A stretch of 24,228 bases of DNA from an uncultured Oscillospiraceae bacterium (GCA_910585265.1 CAJUCA010000047.1:1-24228), one strand, 5' to 3'. Positions 15,167 to 23,012 are shown, counted from the stretch's first letter. Notes: generated from the sequence alone by a model not told the origin. Numbers and translations: made by a program.

Positions 15167-16614
15167 GCGATCGCGCCAACAGGCCGGAGGGGCTGCCGCC
15201 GGAGCGGTCCGGGCCGGGGAAGCGGCTGGAACGCCGGGAACCGGGCCGCAGGCCGCCCCTCACCCCGGAGGAGGCCAGGAAAAAGAGAGAGAAGCGGATC
15301 ATGATCCTCATGATTGTGCTGGCGGCGGTGATGGTGCTGGCGGCGGCGGGGGTGCTGGTTTACAGCCGCCTGTTCAAGAAGCCGTCCATACCGCCGGGGC
15401 CGCTCAATTCGGGGGATCCGGGCCCCTCCCTCCGGCCGGGGGAGACCCCCGCGCCCACCCTGGACATCGACGCTATCCAGCCCAAGGTGGGCGGGGAGCG
15501 CAGGAGCGAGGCCATCTACACGGTGCTGATCTTCGGCACGGACGAGACCTCCGGCCTGACGGACACCATGATGGTGGCCACCTACGATGTGACCAACCAG
15601 CGGGCCGCCGTCATGTCCCTGCCCAGGGATACCCTCATCAACAGCAGTGCGCGGCCCAACATCAACGCGAAGAAGCTCAACGCCGTGTATAACGTCTACG
15701 GCAAGGGGGACGACGGAATCCAGGCCCTGCGGAGCGAGGTGTCGGAGCTGGTGGGCTTCACCCCGGACTACTACGTCCAGATCGACTGGGAGCTGGTGGG
15801 GGAGATGGTGGAGGCCATCGGCGGCGTCTGGTTCGACATTCCCTACCACATGGACTACGACGATCCGGAGCAGGATCTGCACATCCACTTCGACCCCGGC
15901 AGGCAGCTGCTGAATGGCGAGGACGCCATGAAGGTGGTGCGCTGGCGGAAAAACAACAAGTGGAGCCCCTACTATGGAGAGGGGGGCGGCGGCGACATCA
16001 CCCGGCTCAACGTCCAGCACGGCTTTTTGAAGGCGGTGCTCAAGCAGACCCTCCAGCTGGGCAACCTCACCAAGATCAACCAGCTCATCACGCTGTTCAA
16101 CAGCCGGGTCAAGAGCGACCTGGAGGTGGCCGAGATGCTCTGGCTGGGCCGGGAGGCCCTGCTGGGCGGGCTGGATGTGGACAACGTGGAGTTCTGCACC
16201 ATGCCCTACGCCATGGGCAGCTACCGCCAGTTCGGGATGGATTTCAGCTTTGTCTATCCCAAGCAGGAGGAGCTGCTGGCCCTCCTCAATGAGTCCTTCA
16301 ATCCCTTTGTGGAGGAGGTCACCATCCGGCAGCTGGACCTGATGAGCCAGGGGGCGGACGGCTCCCTGCGCTCGTCTACCGGGCGGCTGGCGGACCCGTC
16401 CCTGGGCGGCGCGCCGGTGCGGGCCACCGAGCCGCCCGCCAGCAGGCCCCCGAAGCCAAGCCCGCCGCCGGAGAGCGTCCCGCCGGAGCCAACCGGGCCG
16501 GTGGAGACGGAGCCGCCCCCGGAAAGCGTCCCGCCGGTGGAGACGGAGCCTCCCGCCACCGAGCCTCCGGCGGAGCCGGACCCGGCGGACGGGGAGGACG
16601 CGGCGGACGGTTAG
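15163..16614 (+). CDS. LytR-CpsA-Psr (LCP) family wall-polymer ligase
   Basis: LCP enzymes transfer undecaprenyl-diphosphate-linked glycopolymers (teichoic-acid-like or capsular) onto peptidoglycan outside the membrane. The 483 residues have a basic cytoplasmic tail (1-45), one membrane segment at about 46-67, a Pro-rich spacer, and the LCP domain at about 115-300. Signature stretches there are LIFGTDE, the TDTMM segment with its conserved Asp, and the SLPRDT Arg-Asp pair. A C-terminal tail of about 90 residues is a Pro/Glu-rich low-complexity stretch with repeated ETEPP and ESVPP units, perhaps wall-spanning. It starts within the nadD-yqeK stop (ATGA overlap). The TagO/WecA and epimerase genes downstream plausibly supply its substrate. 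Confidence 0.93.
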   Translation: MSDRANRPEGLPPERSGPGKRLERREPGRRPPLTPEEARKKREKRIMILMIVLAAVMVLAAAGVLVYSRLFKKPSIPPGPLNSGDPGPSLRPGETPAPTLDIDAIQPKVGGERRSEAIYTVLIFGTDETSGLTDTMMVATYDVTNQRAAVMSLPRDTLINSSARPNINAKKLNAVYNVYGKGDDGIQALRSEVSELVGFTPDYYVQIDWELVGEMVEAIGGVWFDIPYHMDYDDPEQDLHIHFDPGRQLLNGEDAMKVVRWRKNNKWSPYYGEGGGGDITRLNVQHGFLKAVLKQTLQLGNLTKINQLITLFNSRVKSDLEVAEMLWLGREALLGGLDVDNVEFCTMPYAMGSYRQFGMDFSFVYPKQEELLALLNESFNPFVEEVTIRQLDLMSQGADGSLRSSTGRLADPSLGGAPVRATEPPASRPPKPSPPPESVPPEPTGPVETEPPPESVPPVETEPPATEPPAEPDPADGEDAADG

Positions 16615-16691
16615 AGCCTGGATTGGCGGACTCGAACGCCGTCCGGCGGGGAATACGGCCCTCAAAATTGACAAACAAAGGAGACGATCAT

Positions 16692-17060
16692 ATGCTGAAC
16701 GCGAAGGAGATCATCGCCGTGGCGGTGAAGGCTTTGGACGATAAGAAGGGAAAGGATCTCAAGGTGCTGTTCACCGCCGATCAGACCACCCTGGCGGATT
16801 ACTTTATCATCTGTACCGGAACGTCCAACACCCAGGTGCGGGCGTTGGCGGAGGCGGCGGAGGAGGCCCTGTCCAAGGCAGGGGAGGAGCCCCACCACAT
16901 TGAGGGGCACCGGGGCGGGCAGTGGACGCTGCTGGACTACTCCGCGGTGGTCATTCACGTGTTCACCGAGGAGGGGAGGGCGTTCTACGACCTGGAGCGG
17001 CTGTGGTCGGACGCCAAGCCGGTGGACGTGTCCCAGTACCTGACGGCGGACGGCGAGTGA
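16692..17060 (+). CDS. rsfS: Ribosome silencing factor RsfS
   Basis: RsfS (YbeB/YqeL, Iojap family) binds uL14 on the 50S subunit and blocks joining with 30S under nutrient limitation. The 122 residues show the family core: DLKVLFTADQTTLADYFIICTG (22 residues, about 23-44), EGHRGGQWTLLDY and the HVFTEEGRAFYDLERLW segment. The ATG at 16692 is preferred because AAAGGAG lies 8 bases before it; in-frame starts further upstream lack a site. A 77-base gap separates it from the LCP gene, which interrupts the usual yqeK-rsfS adjacency. Confidence 0.96.
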   Translation: MLNAKEIIAVAVKALDDKKGKDLKVLFTADQTTLADYFIICTGTSNTQVRALAEAAEEALSKAGEEPHHIEGHRGGQWTLLDYSAVVIHVFTEEGRAFYDLERLWSDAKPVDVSQYLTADGE

Positions 17061-17081
17061 GAAGGAAAGGCGTGAGTTGAA

Positions 17082-18086
17082 ATGGAAAACCAAGGGAAAA
17101 AGGTGATGCTCTCCGGCGTCCAGCCCAGCGGGGATCTGCATATTGGCAATTACCTGGGGCCAATTTGCCATTGGCCGGAGATGATCGACCAGTTTGACTG
17201 CTACTTTTTTATGGCTGACCTGCACACCATTACCGTGCGGCAGGATCCGGCCCAGCTGCGCCGCCGGGTACTCACCCAGCTGGCCCAGTACATTGCCTGC
17301 GGGCTGGATCCGGAGAAATGCGTGCTGTTCATTCAGTCCCACGTCCCCGCCCACAGCCAGCTGGCCTGGGTGCTGGATTGCTACACCATGTTCGGCGAGC
17401 TGTCCCGCATGACCCAGTTCAAGGACAAAGCCGCCAAGCATAAGGATAATATCAATGCCGGCCTGTTTACCTATCCCGCGCTGATGGCGGCGGACATCCT
17501 GCTCTATCAGCCGGACGTCATCCCCGTGGGGGACGACCAGAAGCAGCACGTGGAGATTTGCCGGGACATCGCCGTCCGGTTTAACGGCATTTACGGCGAT
17601 GTGTTCAAGGTGCCTGAGCCCTATATCGCCAAGGTGGGAGCCCGGATCATGAGCCTCTCCACCCCGGAAAGCAAAATGTCCAAGTCCCAGCCCGATGGCT
17701 GCGTGGCCCTGCTGGAGAAGCCGGAGGAAATTGCCCGGAAGTTCAAGCGGGCGGTGACCGACAGTGACACCGAGCATTGTGTACGCTACGACCCGGCGGC
17801 CAAGCCCGGGGTGTCCAACCTGATGCAGATCTACGCTTCCGCCACCGGAAAGAGCTATGAGGAAATCGAGCGGGAGTTTGACGGCCAGGGCTATGGAAAG
17901 TTCAAGCCCGCCGTGGGGGAGGCGGTGATCGAGACCCTGCGGCCTATCCGAGAGGAGACGGAGCGGCTGCTGGCGGACAAGGCGTACCTGGAGGGTGTGT
18001 ACCGGGCCGGGGCGGAAAAGGCGGAGTATGTGGCCAATAAGACCCTGCGCAAGGTCTATAAGAAGGTGGGCTTTTTACCCCGGTGA
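17082..18086 (+). CDS. trpS: Tryptophanyl-tRNA synthetase
   Basis: A class I aminoacyl-tRNA synthetase charging tRNA-Trp. The 334-residue length and motifs are standard: the HIGN signature at residues 20-23 (after SGVQPSGDL), the KMSKS loop at 198-202, the Trp-pocket and dimer region MFGELSRMTQFKDK, and the GDDQKQHVE segment. Only 21 bases separate it from rsfS. No T-box leader, tandem hairpin or terminator-antiterminator precedes it, so expression should follow the operon rather than tRNA-Trp charging. Its codons are slightly less GC-biased than those of its neighbours. Confidence 0.97.
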   Translation: MENQGKKVMLSGVQPSGDLHIGNYLGPICHWPEMIDQFDCYFFMADLHTITVRQDPAQLRRRVLTQLAQYIACGLDPEKCVLFIQSHVPAHSQLAWVLDCYTMFGELSRMTQFKDKAAKHKDNINAGLFTYPALMAADILLYQPDVIPVGDDQKQHVEICRDIAVRFNGIYGDVFKVPEPYIAKVGARIMSLSTPESKMSKSQPDGCVALLEKPEEIARKFKRAVTDSDTEHCVRYDPAAKPGVSNLMQIYASATGKSYEEIEREFDGQGYGKFKPAVGEAVIETLRPIREETERLLADKAYLEGVYRAGAEKAEYVANKTLRKVYKKVGFLPR

Positions 18087-18127
18087 GCGGGAGAGAGAAA
18101 GACGCTGGGTAAAGGAGCGAAATTCAC

Positions 18128-19231
18128 TTGAACGATATAGGTAAGGTCCTGGTGTCCCAGGACATCTGGTATGTGCTGCTGGCGTTGGTGGCGGCGGCGG
18201 TGGTGTCCTGCGCCGCCACGCCGGTGGTGAAGGTGCTGTCGGTGAAGTTCGGGGCGGTGGATGTGCCCAAGGACGGGCGGCGGATGCACGACCACCCCAT
18301 TCCCCGCATGGGGGGGCTGGCCATCTTCTTCGGCTTCCTGGCGGCGGTGCTGGTGTTCGTCCCGCTGAACGCGGAGAAGAAGGGGATGCTGCTGGGGGCG
18401 GTGATCATCGTAGTGCTGGGGGTGCTGGACGACAAGTACGCCCTGCCCGCCAAGCCCAAGTTCCTGGTGCAGATTGTGGCGGCCCTGGTGGCGGTGCTGT
18501 CGGGAAACGTTATCGACGTGCTGTCCAACCCCAATATTTTCAGCGCGAACCCGGAGTGGCAGCTGGGCTGGCTGGGCTATCCGGTGACGGTGATCTGGAT
18601 CGTGGCCATCACCAACGCCGTCAACCTCATCGACGGGCTGGATGGGCTGGCCTGCGGCGTGTCCACCATCAGCTCCGCCACCATGCTGATCATCGCCAGA
18701 CTGGTGAGCGAGCTGGACGTGGCGGTGATGATGGCGGCTCTGGTGGGGGCCTGCATCGGGTTCCTGCCCTATAACTTCAACCCCGCCAAGATCTTCATGG
18801 GGGACACCGGCTCCACCTTTTTGGGCTATATCATGGCCACGGTGTCGGTGAACGGGATGTTCAAGCAGTACACCTTTATCTCCTTTGTGGTGCCCTTCCT
18901 CATGCTGGGCCTGCCCATCTTCGACGTGTGCTTCGCCGTGGTGCGGCGGGTGTCCCACGGGCAAAGCCCCATGCAGCCCGACCGGGGGCACGTCCACCAC
19001 CGCCTCATCGACATGGGCTTCTCCCAGAAGCAGGCGGTTGGGGTGCTATACGTGATCTCCGCCATCCTGGGTCTGTCCGCGGTGGTGCTCACCGCCGGGG
19101 GCGCGGCCCGGGCCATGCTGTTCCTGGCGGCCATGGGGGTAGCCGTGGCGGTGGCGTGGCGGGTGTTTCTGGTGGGCCCCTCCGAGGAGGACAAGGGCGG
19201 TTCCGGGGAGGAGGATGAGAGGGATGGATAA
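18128..19231 (+). CDS. tagO: Undecaprenyl-phosphate GlcNAc-1-phosphate transferase (WecA/TagO type)
   Basis: An integral-membrane enzyme of the MraY/WecA family that attaches GlcNAc-1-P (or a related sugar phosphate) to undecaprenyl phosphate, the first step of wall teichoic-acid-like polymers. The 367 residues contain many hydrophobic segments. Family loops present are PIPRMGGLAI (57-66), the catalytic DD at 101-102 (LGVLDDKYALP), NLIDGLDG at 166-173, FMGDTGST at 223-230 and the WecA-specific HVHHRL at 288-293. HVHHRL argues for WecA/TagO rather than MraY. The start is TTG with AAAGGAG about 10 bases upstream. It overlaps the epimerase gene by 8 bases. Confidence 0.93.
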   Translation: MNDIGKVLVSQDIWYVLLALVAAAVVSCAATPVVKVLSVKFGAVDVPKDGRRMHDHPIPRMGGLAIFFGFLAAVLVFVPLNAEKKGMLLGAVIIVVLGVLDDKYALPAKPKFLVQIVAALVAVLSGNVIDVLSNPNIFSANPEWQLGWLGYPVTVIWIVAITNAVNLIDGLDGLACGVSTISSATMLIIARLVSELDVAVMMAALVGACIGFLPYNFNPAKIFMGDTGSTFLGYIMATVSVNGMFKQYTFISFVVPFLMLGLPIFDVCFAVVRRVSHGQSPMQPDRGHVHHRLIDMGFSQKQAVGVLYVISAILGLSAVVLTAGGAARAMLFLAAMGVAVAVAWRVFLVGPSEEDKGGSGEEDERDG

Positions 19232-20375
19232 GCTAAAGGTGATGACCATTTTCGGCACCCGGCCCGAGGCCATCAAGATGGCCCCCCTGGTGAAGGAGCT
19301 GGAGCGTCGGCCGGAGTTTGAGAGCTGCTGCTGCGTCACCGCCCAGCACCGGCAGATGCTGGACACGGTGCTGGATATCTTCCAGATCAAGCCGGAGTTC
19401 GATCTGGATATCATGGAGGCCAGCCAGAGCCTGTCCACCATCACCAGCAAGTGCCTGCTGGGGCTGGAGGAGGTGTTCCGGCAGGTGCGGCCCGATCTGG
19501 TGCTGGTGCACGGGGATACCTCCACCACCTTTGCCGGGGCGTTGGCGGCTTTCTATCAGAAAATTACCATCGGACACGTGGAGGCGGGCCTGCGGACGGG
19601 GGAGAAATACTCGCCCTATCCGGAGGAGATGAACCGATCCATGGTGGGGCGGCTGGCGGATCTGCACTTCTGCCCCACGGAGAGCAACCGCCGAAACCTG
19701 GAGGCGGAGGGGGTGTCCAAGGGGGTGTTCGTCACCGGGAACACGGTGATCGATGCCCTGGGCACCACGGTGCGCAAGGATTTCACCTTTGCCGAGGACG
19801 TGCTGAACCGGCTGGATTACGGGGAGAAAAAGGTGGTTCTGGTCACCTGCCACCGGAGGGAGAACTACGGCCAGCCCATGGAGGACATCATGGCGGCCCT
19901 GGCGAACATCGCCAGGACCCACCCCGAGGCGGAGCTGGTCTACCCGGTGCACCTCAGCCCGGTGGTGCAGGAGTGCGCCCACCGGCACCTGGACGGCATG
20001 GAGAACGTCCACCTCATCGCCCCGCTGGACGTGGAGGAGATGCACAACCTGATGGCCCGGAGCTACATGGTGCTCACCGACTCCGGGGGCTTGCAGGAGG
20101 AGGCCCCCGCCCTGGGCAAGCCGGTGCTTGTCCTCCGAAAAGAGACGGAGCGGCCCGAGGCCGTGGAGGCGGGGACGGTGAAGCTGGCCGGGGTGGAGTA
20201 CGGCGAGATCGTCCGGCTGGCGGACGAGCTGCTGGACGACCCCGCCGCCTATCAGGGGATGGCCCACGCCGTCAATCCCTACGGGGACGGGACGGCCTGC
20301 CGCCGGATCGCCGACGGCATTCTGTACCATTCCGGGCGGCGGGACACGCCGCCGGAGCCATTCAAAAGCCGGTAA
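19224..20375 (+). CDS. wecB: UDP-N-acetylglucosamine 2-epimerase (non-hydrolysing)
   Basis: Interconverts UDP-GlcNAc and UDP-ManNAc in the cytoplasm, supplying ManNAc for teichoic-acid linkage units or other surface glycans. The 383 residues fit a GT-B fold. FGTRPEAIKM is at the N-terminus. The HGDTSTT, GHVEAGLRTG, EEMNRSM, CHRRENYG and DSGGLQEEAPALGKP segments are all conserved. The ATG at 19224 (MDKLKVMTIF) was chosen over the ATG at 19215 because GGAGGAGG is 9 bases from it; both lie within the end of the upstream transferase gene. The Bacillus counterpart is MnaA. The pairing with TagO/WecA and an LCP ligase points to a ManNAc-containing wall polymer. Confidence 0.95.
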   Translation: MDKLKVMTIFGTRPEAIKMAPLVKELERRPEFESCCCVTAQHRQMLDTVLDIFQIKPEFDLDIMEASQSLSTITSKCLLGLEEVFRQVRPDLVLVHGDTSTTFAGALAAFYQKITIGHVEAGLRTGEKYSPYPEEMNRSMVGRLADLHFCPTESNRRNLEAEGVSKGVFVTGNTVIDALGTTVRKDFTFAEDVLNRLDYGEKKVVLVTCHRRENYGQPMEDIMAALANIARTHPEAELVYPVHLSPVVQECAHRHLDGMENVHLIAPLDVEEMHNLMARSYMVLTDSGGLQEEAPALGKPVLVLRKETERPEAVEAGTVKLAGVEYGEIVRLADELLDDPAAYQGMAHAVNPYGDGTACRRIADGILYHSGRRDTPPEPFKSR

Positions 20376-20411
20376 GAGGGATTCCGGCGGCGGGGAAGGG
20401 GGAGGCGTTCC

Positions 20412-21176
20412 ATGGAGGATAGAAAGCGCACGGCGTTGGCGGCGGTGATCATTCTGGTGGTGCTGGCGGCGGTGCTGTACAGCTTTTCCATGAACCTGTT
20501 CGGCCCCACCCCGGAGCTGGTGCTCCCCGACCCGGACGCCACAGCCAGCACAGGCCCCAGCGCGGAGCCCAGCGGCGGGCAGGGGGACGTGCTGGTGGAG
20601 GTGTCCCCCCAGACGGTGCAGAGCCTCATCGCCTCCCTGAGCCGCTATGAGAGCTACAGCAGGACGGCGGCGGTGGAGTATTTTGACGGCGGGCAGTCCG
20701 TGGGGACGGCGTCCGCCAGGGTGTGGGCGGACGGGGGCTGGATTCGGACGGACGTGACCCTGGCCTCCGGGCGGGTGGAGCATGCCATCCTGGGGGACGG
20801 GCGGCTGTGGCTGTGGTACGACCGGGAGAGCACGGTGTACCAGGGCCCCGCAGAGGACTTGTCCGCCGATCTGATCCAGCGCGTGCCCACCTATGAGGAT
20901 GTGCTCGCGCTGGACAAGCAGAGTATTTCCGCCGCGGGCTATGTGGAGCGGGATGGCCTGCCCTGCGTCTATGTGGAGGCCAGATCCCCGGAGCTGGGCT
21001 ATGTGGAGCGGTACTGGATCTCGGAGACCAGCGGCCTTCTCATGGCGGCGGAGACGGAGAAGGACGGGGAGCTGGTGTACACCATGTCCTCCCAGGAGGT
21101 GGTGAGCCCCCTGGATCAGGCGGCGGGGGTGTTCGCCCTGCCGGACGGGACGCAGCTTTACGCGCCGGAGCGGTGA
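20412..21176 (+). CDS. Membrane-anchored extracytoplasmic protein, function unknown
   Basis: A 254-residue protein with one N-terminal membrane segment (about residues 8-27, TALAAVIILVVLAAVLYSFS), a Pro/Ser-rich spacer to about 60, and an outside domain of beta-type pattern. That domain begins VSPQTVQSLIASLSRYESYS and contains GDGRLWLWYDRESTVYQGP and YVERYWISETSGLLM. The succession of strands resembles the LolA/RseB-like fold found in Gram-positive lipoprotein-type sensors, but I do not recognise a specific family. No lipobox Cys is present. GGGAGG is 7-8 bases before the ATG. It is last in the long plus-strand run, 36 bases after the epimerase. Its stop abuts the stop of the convergent gene with no base between. 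Confidence 0.85.
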   Translation: MEDRKRTALAAVIILVVLAAVLYSFSMNLFGPTPELVLPDPDATASTGPSAEPSGGQGDVLVEVSPQTVQSLIASLSRYESYSRTAAVEYFDGGQSVGTASARVWADGGWIRTDVTLASGRVEHAILGDGRLWLWYDRESTVYQGPAEDLSADLIQRVPTYEDVLALDKQSISAAGYVERDGLPCVYVEARSPELGYVERYWISETSGLLMAAETEKDGELVYTMSSQEVVSPLDQAAGVFALPDGTQLYAPER

Positions 21177-21551
21177 TCACGGCTCCGGCTCCTTGGGCTT
21201 GTCGTCCCCCAGGCCCAGCAGGAGCATGAGGCCCAGGGTGATCACCAGCTCCAGATTGTCCCCCTCCAGGTAGAGGAACAGGATGATCAGCACCAGCAGG
21301 ATGTCCCCGGTGTCGAAGTTTTCCAGGGAAAAGTGCTTCAGCACCCCGTCCAGCAGCTGGCCCAGCCCCCCGGTGATCTCGCCCATCAGGTCGTTTTTGG
21401 ACTGGCCGGGCCGGGGGCCGGGGTGGTTCTGGGGGCGGTGGGACGGCCCGGGCGCGGGGCGGCCGCGGTCCTGGGGACGGTGCTGCCCGGGGCCTTGCGG
21501 CTCCGGCTCCAGCAGGACGAAGTCGCTGCCGTCCAGGTATTGGTTATACAT
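21177..21551 (-). CDS. Small membrane protein, function unknown
   Basis: A 124-residue protein with a Pro/Gly/Arg/His-rich middle (about 17-52), an amphipathic stretch (LMGEITGGLGQLLDGVLKHF), and two closely spaced hydrophobic segments at about 83-95 and 101-114 separated by EGDN. These probably form a membrane hairpin. An acidic, Pro-rich tail (DDKPKEPEP) ends it. The ATG at 21551 lies inside the end of the upstream gene (8-base overlap ATGTATAA). It is the last of a three-gene minus-strand cluster. No family recognised; a sporulation or envelope role is only a guess. Confidence 0.8.
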   Translation of the reverse strand: MYNQYLDGSDFVLLEPEPQGPGQHRPQDRGRPAPGPSHRPQNHPGPRPGQSKNDLMGEITGGLGQLLDGVLKHFSLENFDTGDILLVLIILFLYLEGDNLELVITLGLMLLLGLGDDKPKEPEP

Positions 21552-22026
21552 GGCTGTTCCCCTCTCCGTGGGCGGCCTCCCGCTGGGCCCGGAACAGATC
21601 CAGGCCGGAGCGGATCAGCCGGGACAGCTTGGCGATCTGGATGGCCTTGTCCAGCTTAGCGTACCGCTGCTCCTTCACGAAGGGGCGCAGGGCGGTGAGC
21701 AGGGCCACCCGCTGGTCGTCCCCGCCGCTGTTGAACTGGCCCAGCAGGCCCGCGGCGGCGGACAGCAGCTTGGGATCCAGGGAGCCAAGCCCGCCCAGGA
21801 GGCCGCCCAGGCCGTCCCCCGCGCCCCCGGAGGCGGGAGGCGGGGGAGAGGGCGCAGGGGCCTGGGCCGGGGCGGGAGACGCCTGCTCCTGGGCAGAGGA
21901 CGGCTCCCCGGTCCCGGCGGGAGGCGGGCTTCCGCCGCCGTTCAGCGACTGGGCCAGGGACATGATCTGGGCCATGGCCTGGGGGTTGCCGAGGATGTTT
22001 TCCAGTTTTTCTTCCAGTTCGCTCAC
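21544..22026 (-). CDS. Pro/Ala-linker protein with basic C-terminal helix, function unknown
   Basis: A 160-residue protein starting with GTG at 22026, supported by AGGAGG 8 bases upstream. Residues 1-28 form a helix (EEKLENILGNPQAMAQIMSL). Residues about 30-70 are a Pro/Ala/Ser linker, and residues about 70-95 are Gly/Leu-rich. Residues about 105-147 form a conserved-looking basic helix pair (LLTALRPFVKEQRYAKLDKA, then IQIAKLSRLIRSGLDLF). No membrane segment or catalytic motif is seen. It is the middle gene of the cluster: 21 bases after the upstream gene and overlapping the downstream membrane-hairpin gene, so the three are very likely coexpressed. Confidence 0.82.
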   Translation of the reverse strand: MSELEEKLENILGNPQAMAQIMSLAQSLNGGGSPPPAGTGEPSSAQEQASPAPAQAPAPSPPPPASGGAGDGLGGLLGGLGSLDPKLLSAAAGLLGQFNSGGDDQRVALLTALRPFVKEQRYAKLDKAIQIAKLSRLIRSGLDLFRAQREAAHGEGNSHV

Positions 22027-22047
22027 GGCTTCCCCCTCCTGACTACC

Positions 22048-22308
22048 TTATTTCAAGCTGTCCTTCATCTTTTGGATGAGCCGGGCCCCCTCCGGGTCCT
22101 GCATGAGCTGGCGGATGGCATCGGTGAGCTGGGCGGCATCCCCCTTGGCGGCCCGCTCCGCCGCCGACTCCAAATCTCCAGTGGAACGGCTCAGCATGGA
22201 AAAGATCTGCCGGGTCTCCGGCGCGTCCCGGAGCTGCTCCAGCTTTCCCTTGTCGCCCAGGAGCCGGGCGGCCTGCTTGCCCTTGATCAGTTCGTCTAAA
22301 TTCGGCAT
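22048..22308 (-). CDS. Small helical protein, function unknown
   Basis: An 86-residue, all-helical, charged protein (MPNLDELIKGKQAARLLG ... LIQKMKDSLK). The ATG at 22308 has GGAGGGAG directly upstream at good spacing; the frame continues upstream but without a ribosome site and across the neighbouring promoter. It contains a segment that looks like the EKLENILGNPQAMAQI-type helix of the next gene (LTDAIRQLMQDPEGARLIQKM), so the two may share a small repeated helical module. It is first of the minus-strand cluster, diverging from the phosphoesterase gene. Confidence 0.8.
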   Translation of the reverse strand: MPNLDELIKGKQAARLLGDKGKLEQLRDAPETRQIFSMLSRSTGDLESAAERAAKGDAAQLTDAIRQLMQDPEGARLIQKMKDSLK

Positions 22309-22330
22309 AGGACTCCCTCCAATCATTTTC

Positions 22331-22359
22331 AGTATATGTGCGGGGGAGGGAATGGTGAA
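22331..22359 (-). promoter_or_regulatory. Promoter of the three-gene minus-strand cluster
   Basis: Minus-strand TTCACC (plus 22354-22359), a 17-base spacer and TATACT (plus 22331-22336), about 23 bases before the first start codon. The -35 half overlaps the start region of the divergent phosphoesterase gene, so the two directions may interfere. Confidence 0.5.
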
Positions 22360-22822
22360 CAGTATGAAGATTTTAGTTTTTTCCGATTCCCATGGGCGGC
22401 TGGGCTTGATGCTGGACGCCATCGAGAAGGAGCGGCCCCAGCGGGTGTTTTTTCTGGGGGACAATTACCGGGACGGGCAGGCCCTGGCGGACGCCTGCCC
22501 GGATCTGGCCATAGATATGGTGCAGGGGAACTGCGACTTCTGCGCGGGGCCGGACGAGCTGCTGGTGGAGGCGGAGGGGGTGCGGTTTTTCCTCACCCAC
22601 GGCCACCGGTTCTATGCCAAGAGCGGGACGGACCGTCTGGTGGACGCGGGGAAGCGCAAGGGGGCGGCGGTGGTGTGCTTCGGGCACACCCACCAGGCGT
22701 TGAACCAGCCGGAGCAGGGCGTGTGGCTGCTGAACCCGGGAACGGCGGGCGGGGTGCACAGCCGGCCGGGGTATGCGGTGGTGACGGTGCGGGAGGGGAC
22801 GTACCGGGCGGAGCTGCGGTGA
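22355..22822 (+). CDS. YfcE/MJ0936-type metallophosphoesterase
   Basis: A small calcineurin-like phosphodiesterase. Metal-binding motifs are in order: DSHGR near the N-terminus, GDNYRD, GNCD, THGHRF and FGHTHQ (the final HxH), with LNPGTAGG near the C-terminus. Physiological substrate unknown; relatives cleave phosphodiesters in vitro. Start uncertain: GTG at 22355 has GGGAGG 5 bases upstream, whereas the family-typical MKILVFSDSHG start is the ATG at 22364, 14 bases from that site. The gene is about 153-156 residues either way. It diverges from the small-gene cluster and lies upstream of the tRNA operon. Confidence 0.92.
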   Translation: MNSMKILVFSDSHGRLGLMLDAIEKERPQRVFFLGDNYRDGQALADACPDLAIDMVQGNCDFCAGPDELLVEAEGVRFFLTHGHRFYAKSGTDRLVDAGKRKGAAVVCFGHTHQALNQPEQGVWLLNPGTAGGVHSRPGYAVVTVREGTYRAELR

Positions 22823-22863
22823 CGGGCAGCAGACGATTGCGGACAAAATTTTTCATTTTCATA

Positions 22864-22892
22864 TTGACATACCCGGTATTGTTTGGTATAAT
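22864..22892 (+). promoter_or_regulatory. Consensus promoter of the tRNA operon
   Basis: A perfect TTGACA (22864-22869), 17-base spacer and perfect TATAAT (22887-22892). The predicted start is near 22899, about 29 bases before tRNA-Val. A strong constitutive housekeeping promoter is typical of stable-RNA operons. Confidence 0.92.
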
Positions 22893-22927
22893 TGCTTTCG
22901 CCGTCTGACAAACGGAGGAACAAATTG

Positions 22928-23003
22928 GGGAGCATAGCTCAGCTGGGAGAGCACTTGCCTTACAAGCAAGGGGTCACAGGTTCGAGCCCTGTTGTTCCCA
23001 CCA
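22928..23003 (+). tRNA. tRNA-Val (TAC)
   Basis: A full cloverleaf of 76 bases including encoded CCA. Acceptor GGGAGCA pairs with TGTTCCC, the anticodon loop is CTTACAA (anticodon TAC), and the T-arm is GTTCGAG-type. First in the four-tRNA operon. Confidence 0.97.
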
Positions 23004-23012
23004 TACTTTTGT

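Noticed and set aside
16390..16610. DNA repeats in the LCP tail
   Set aside because: They are coding repeats (ETEPP/ESVPP) of a Pro-rich wall-spanning tail, not an independent element.
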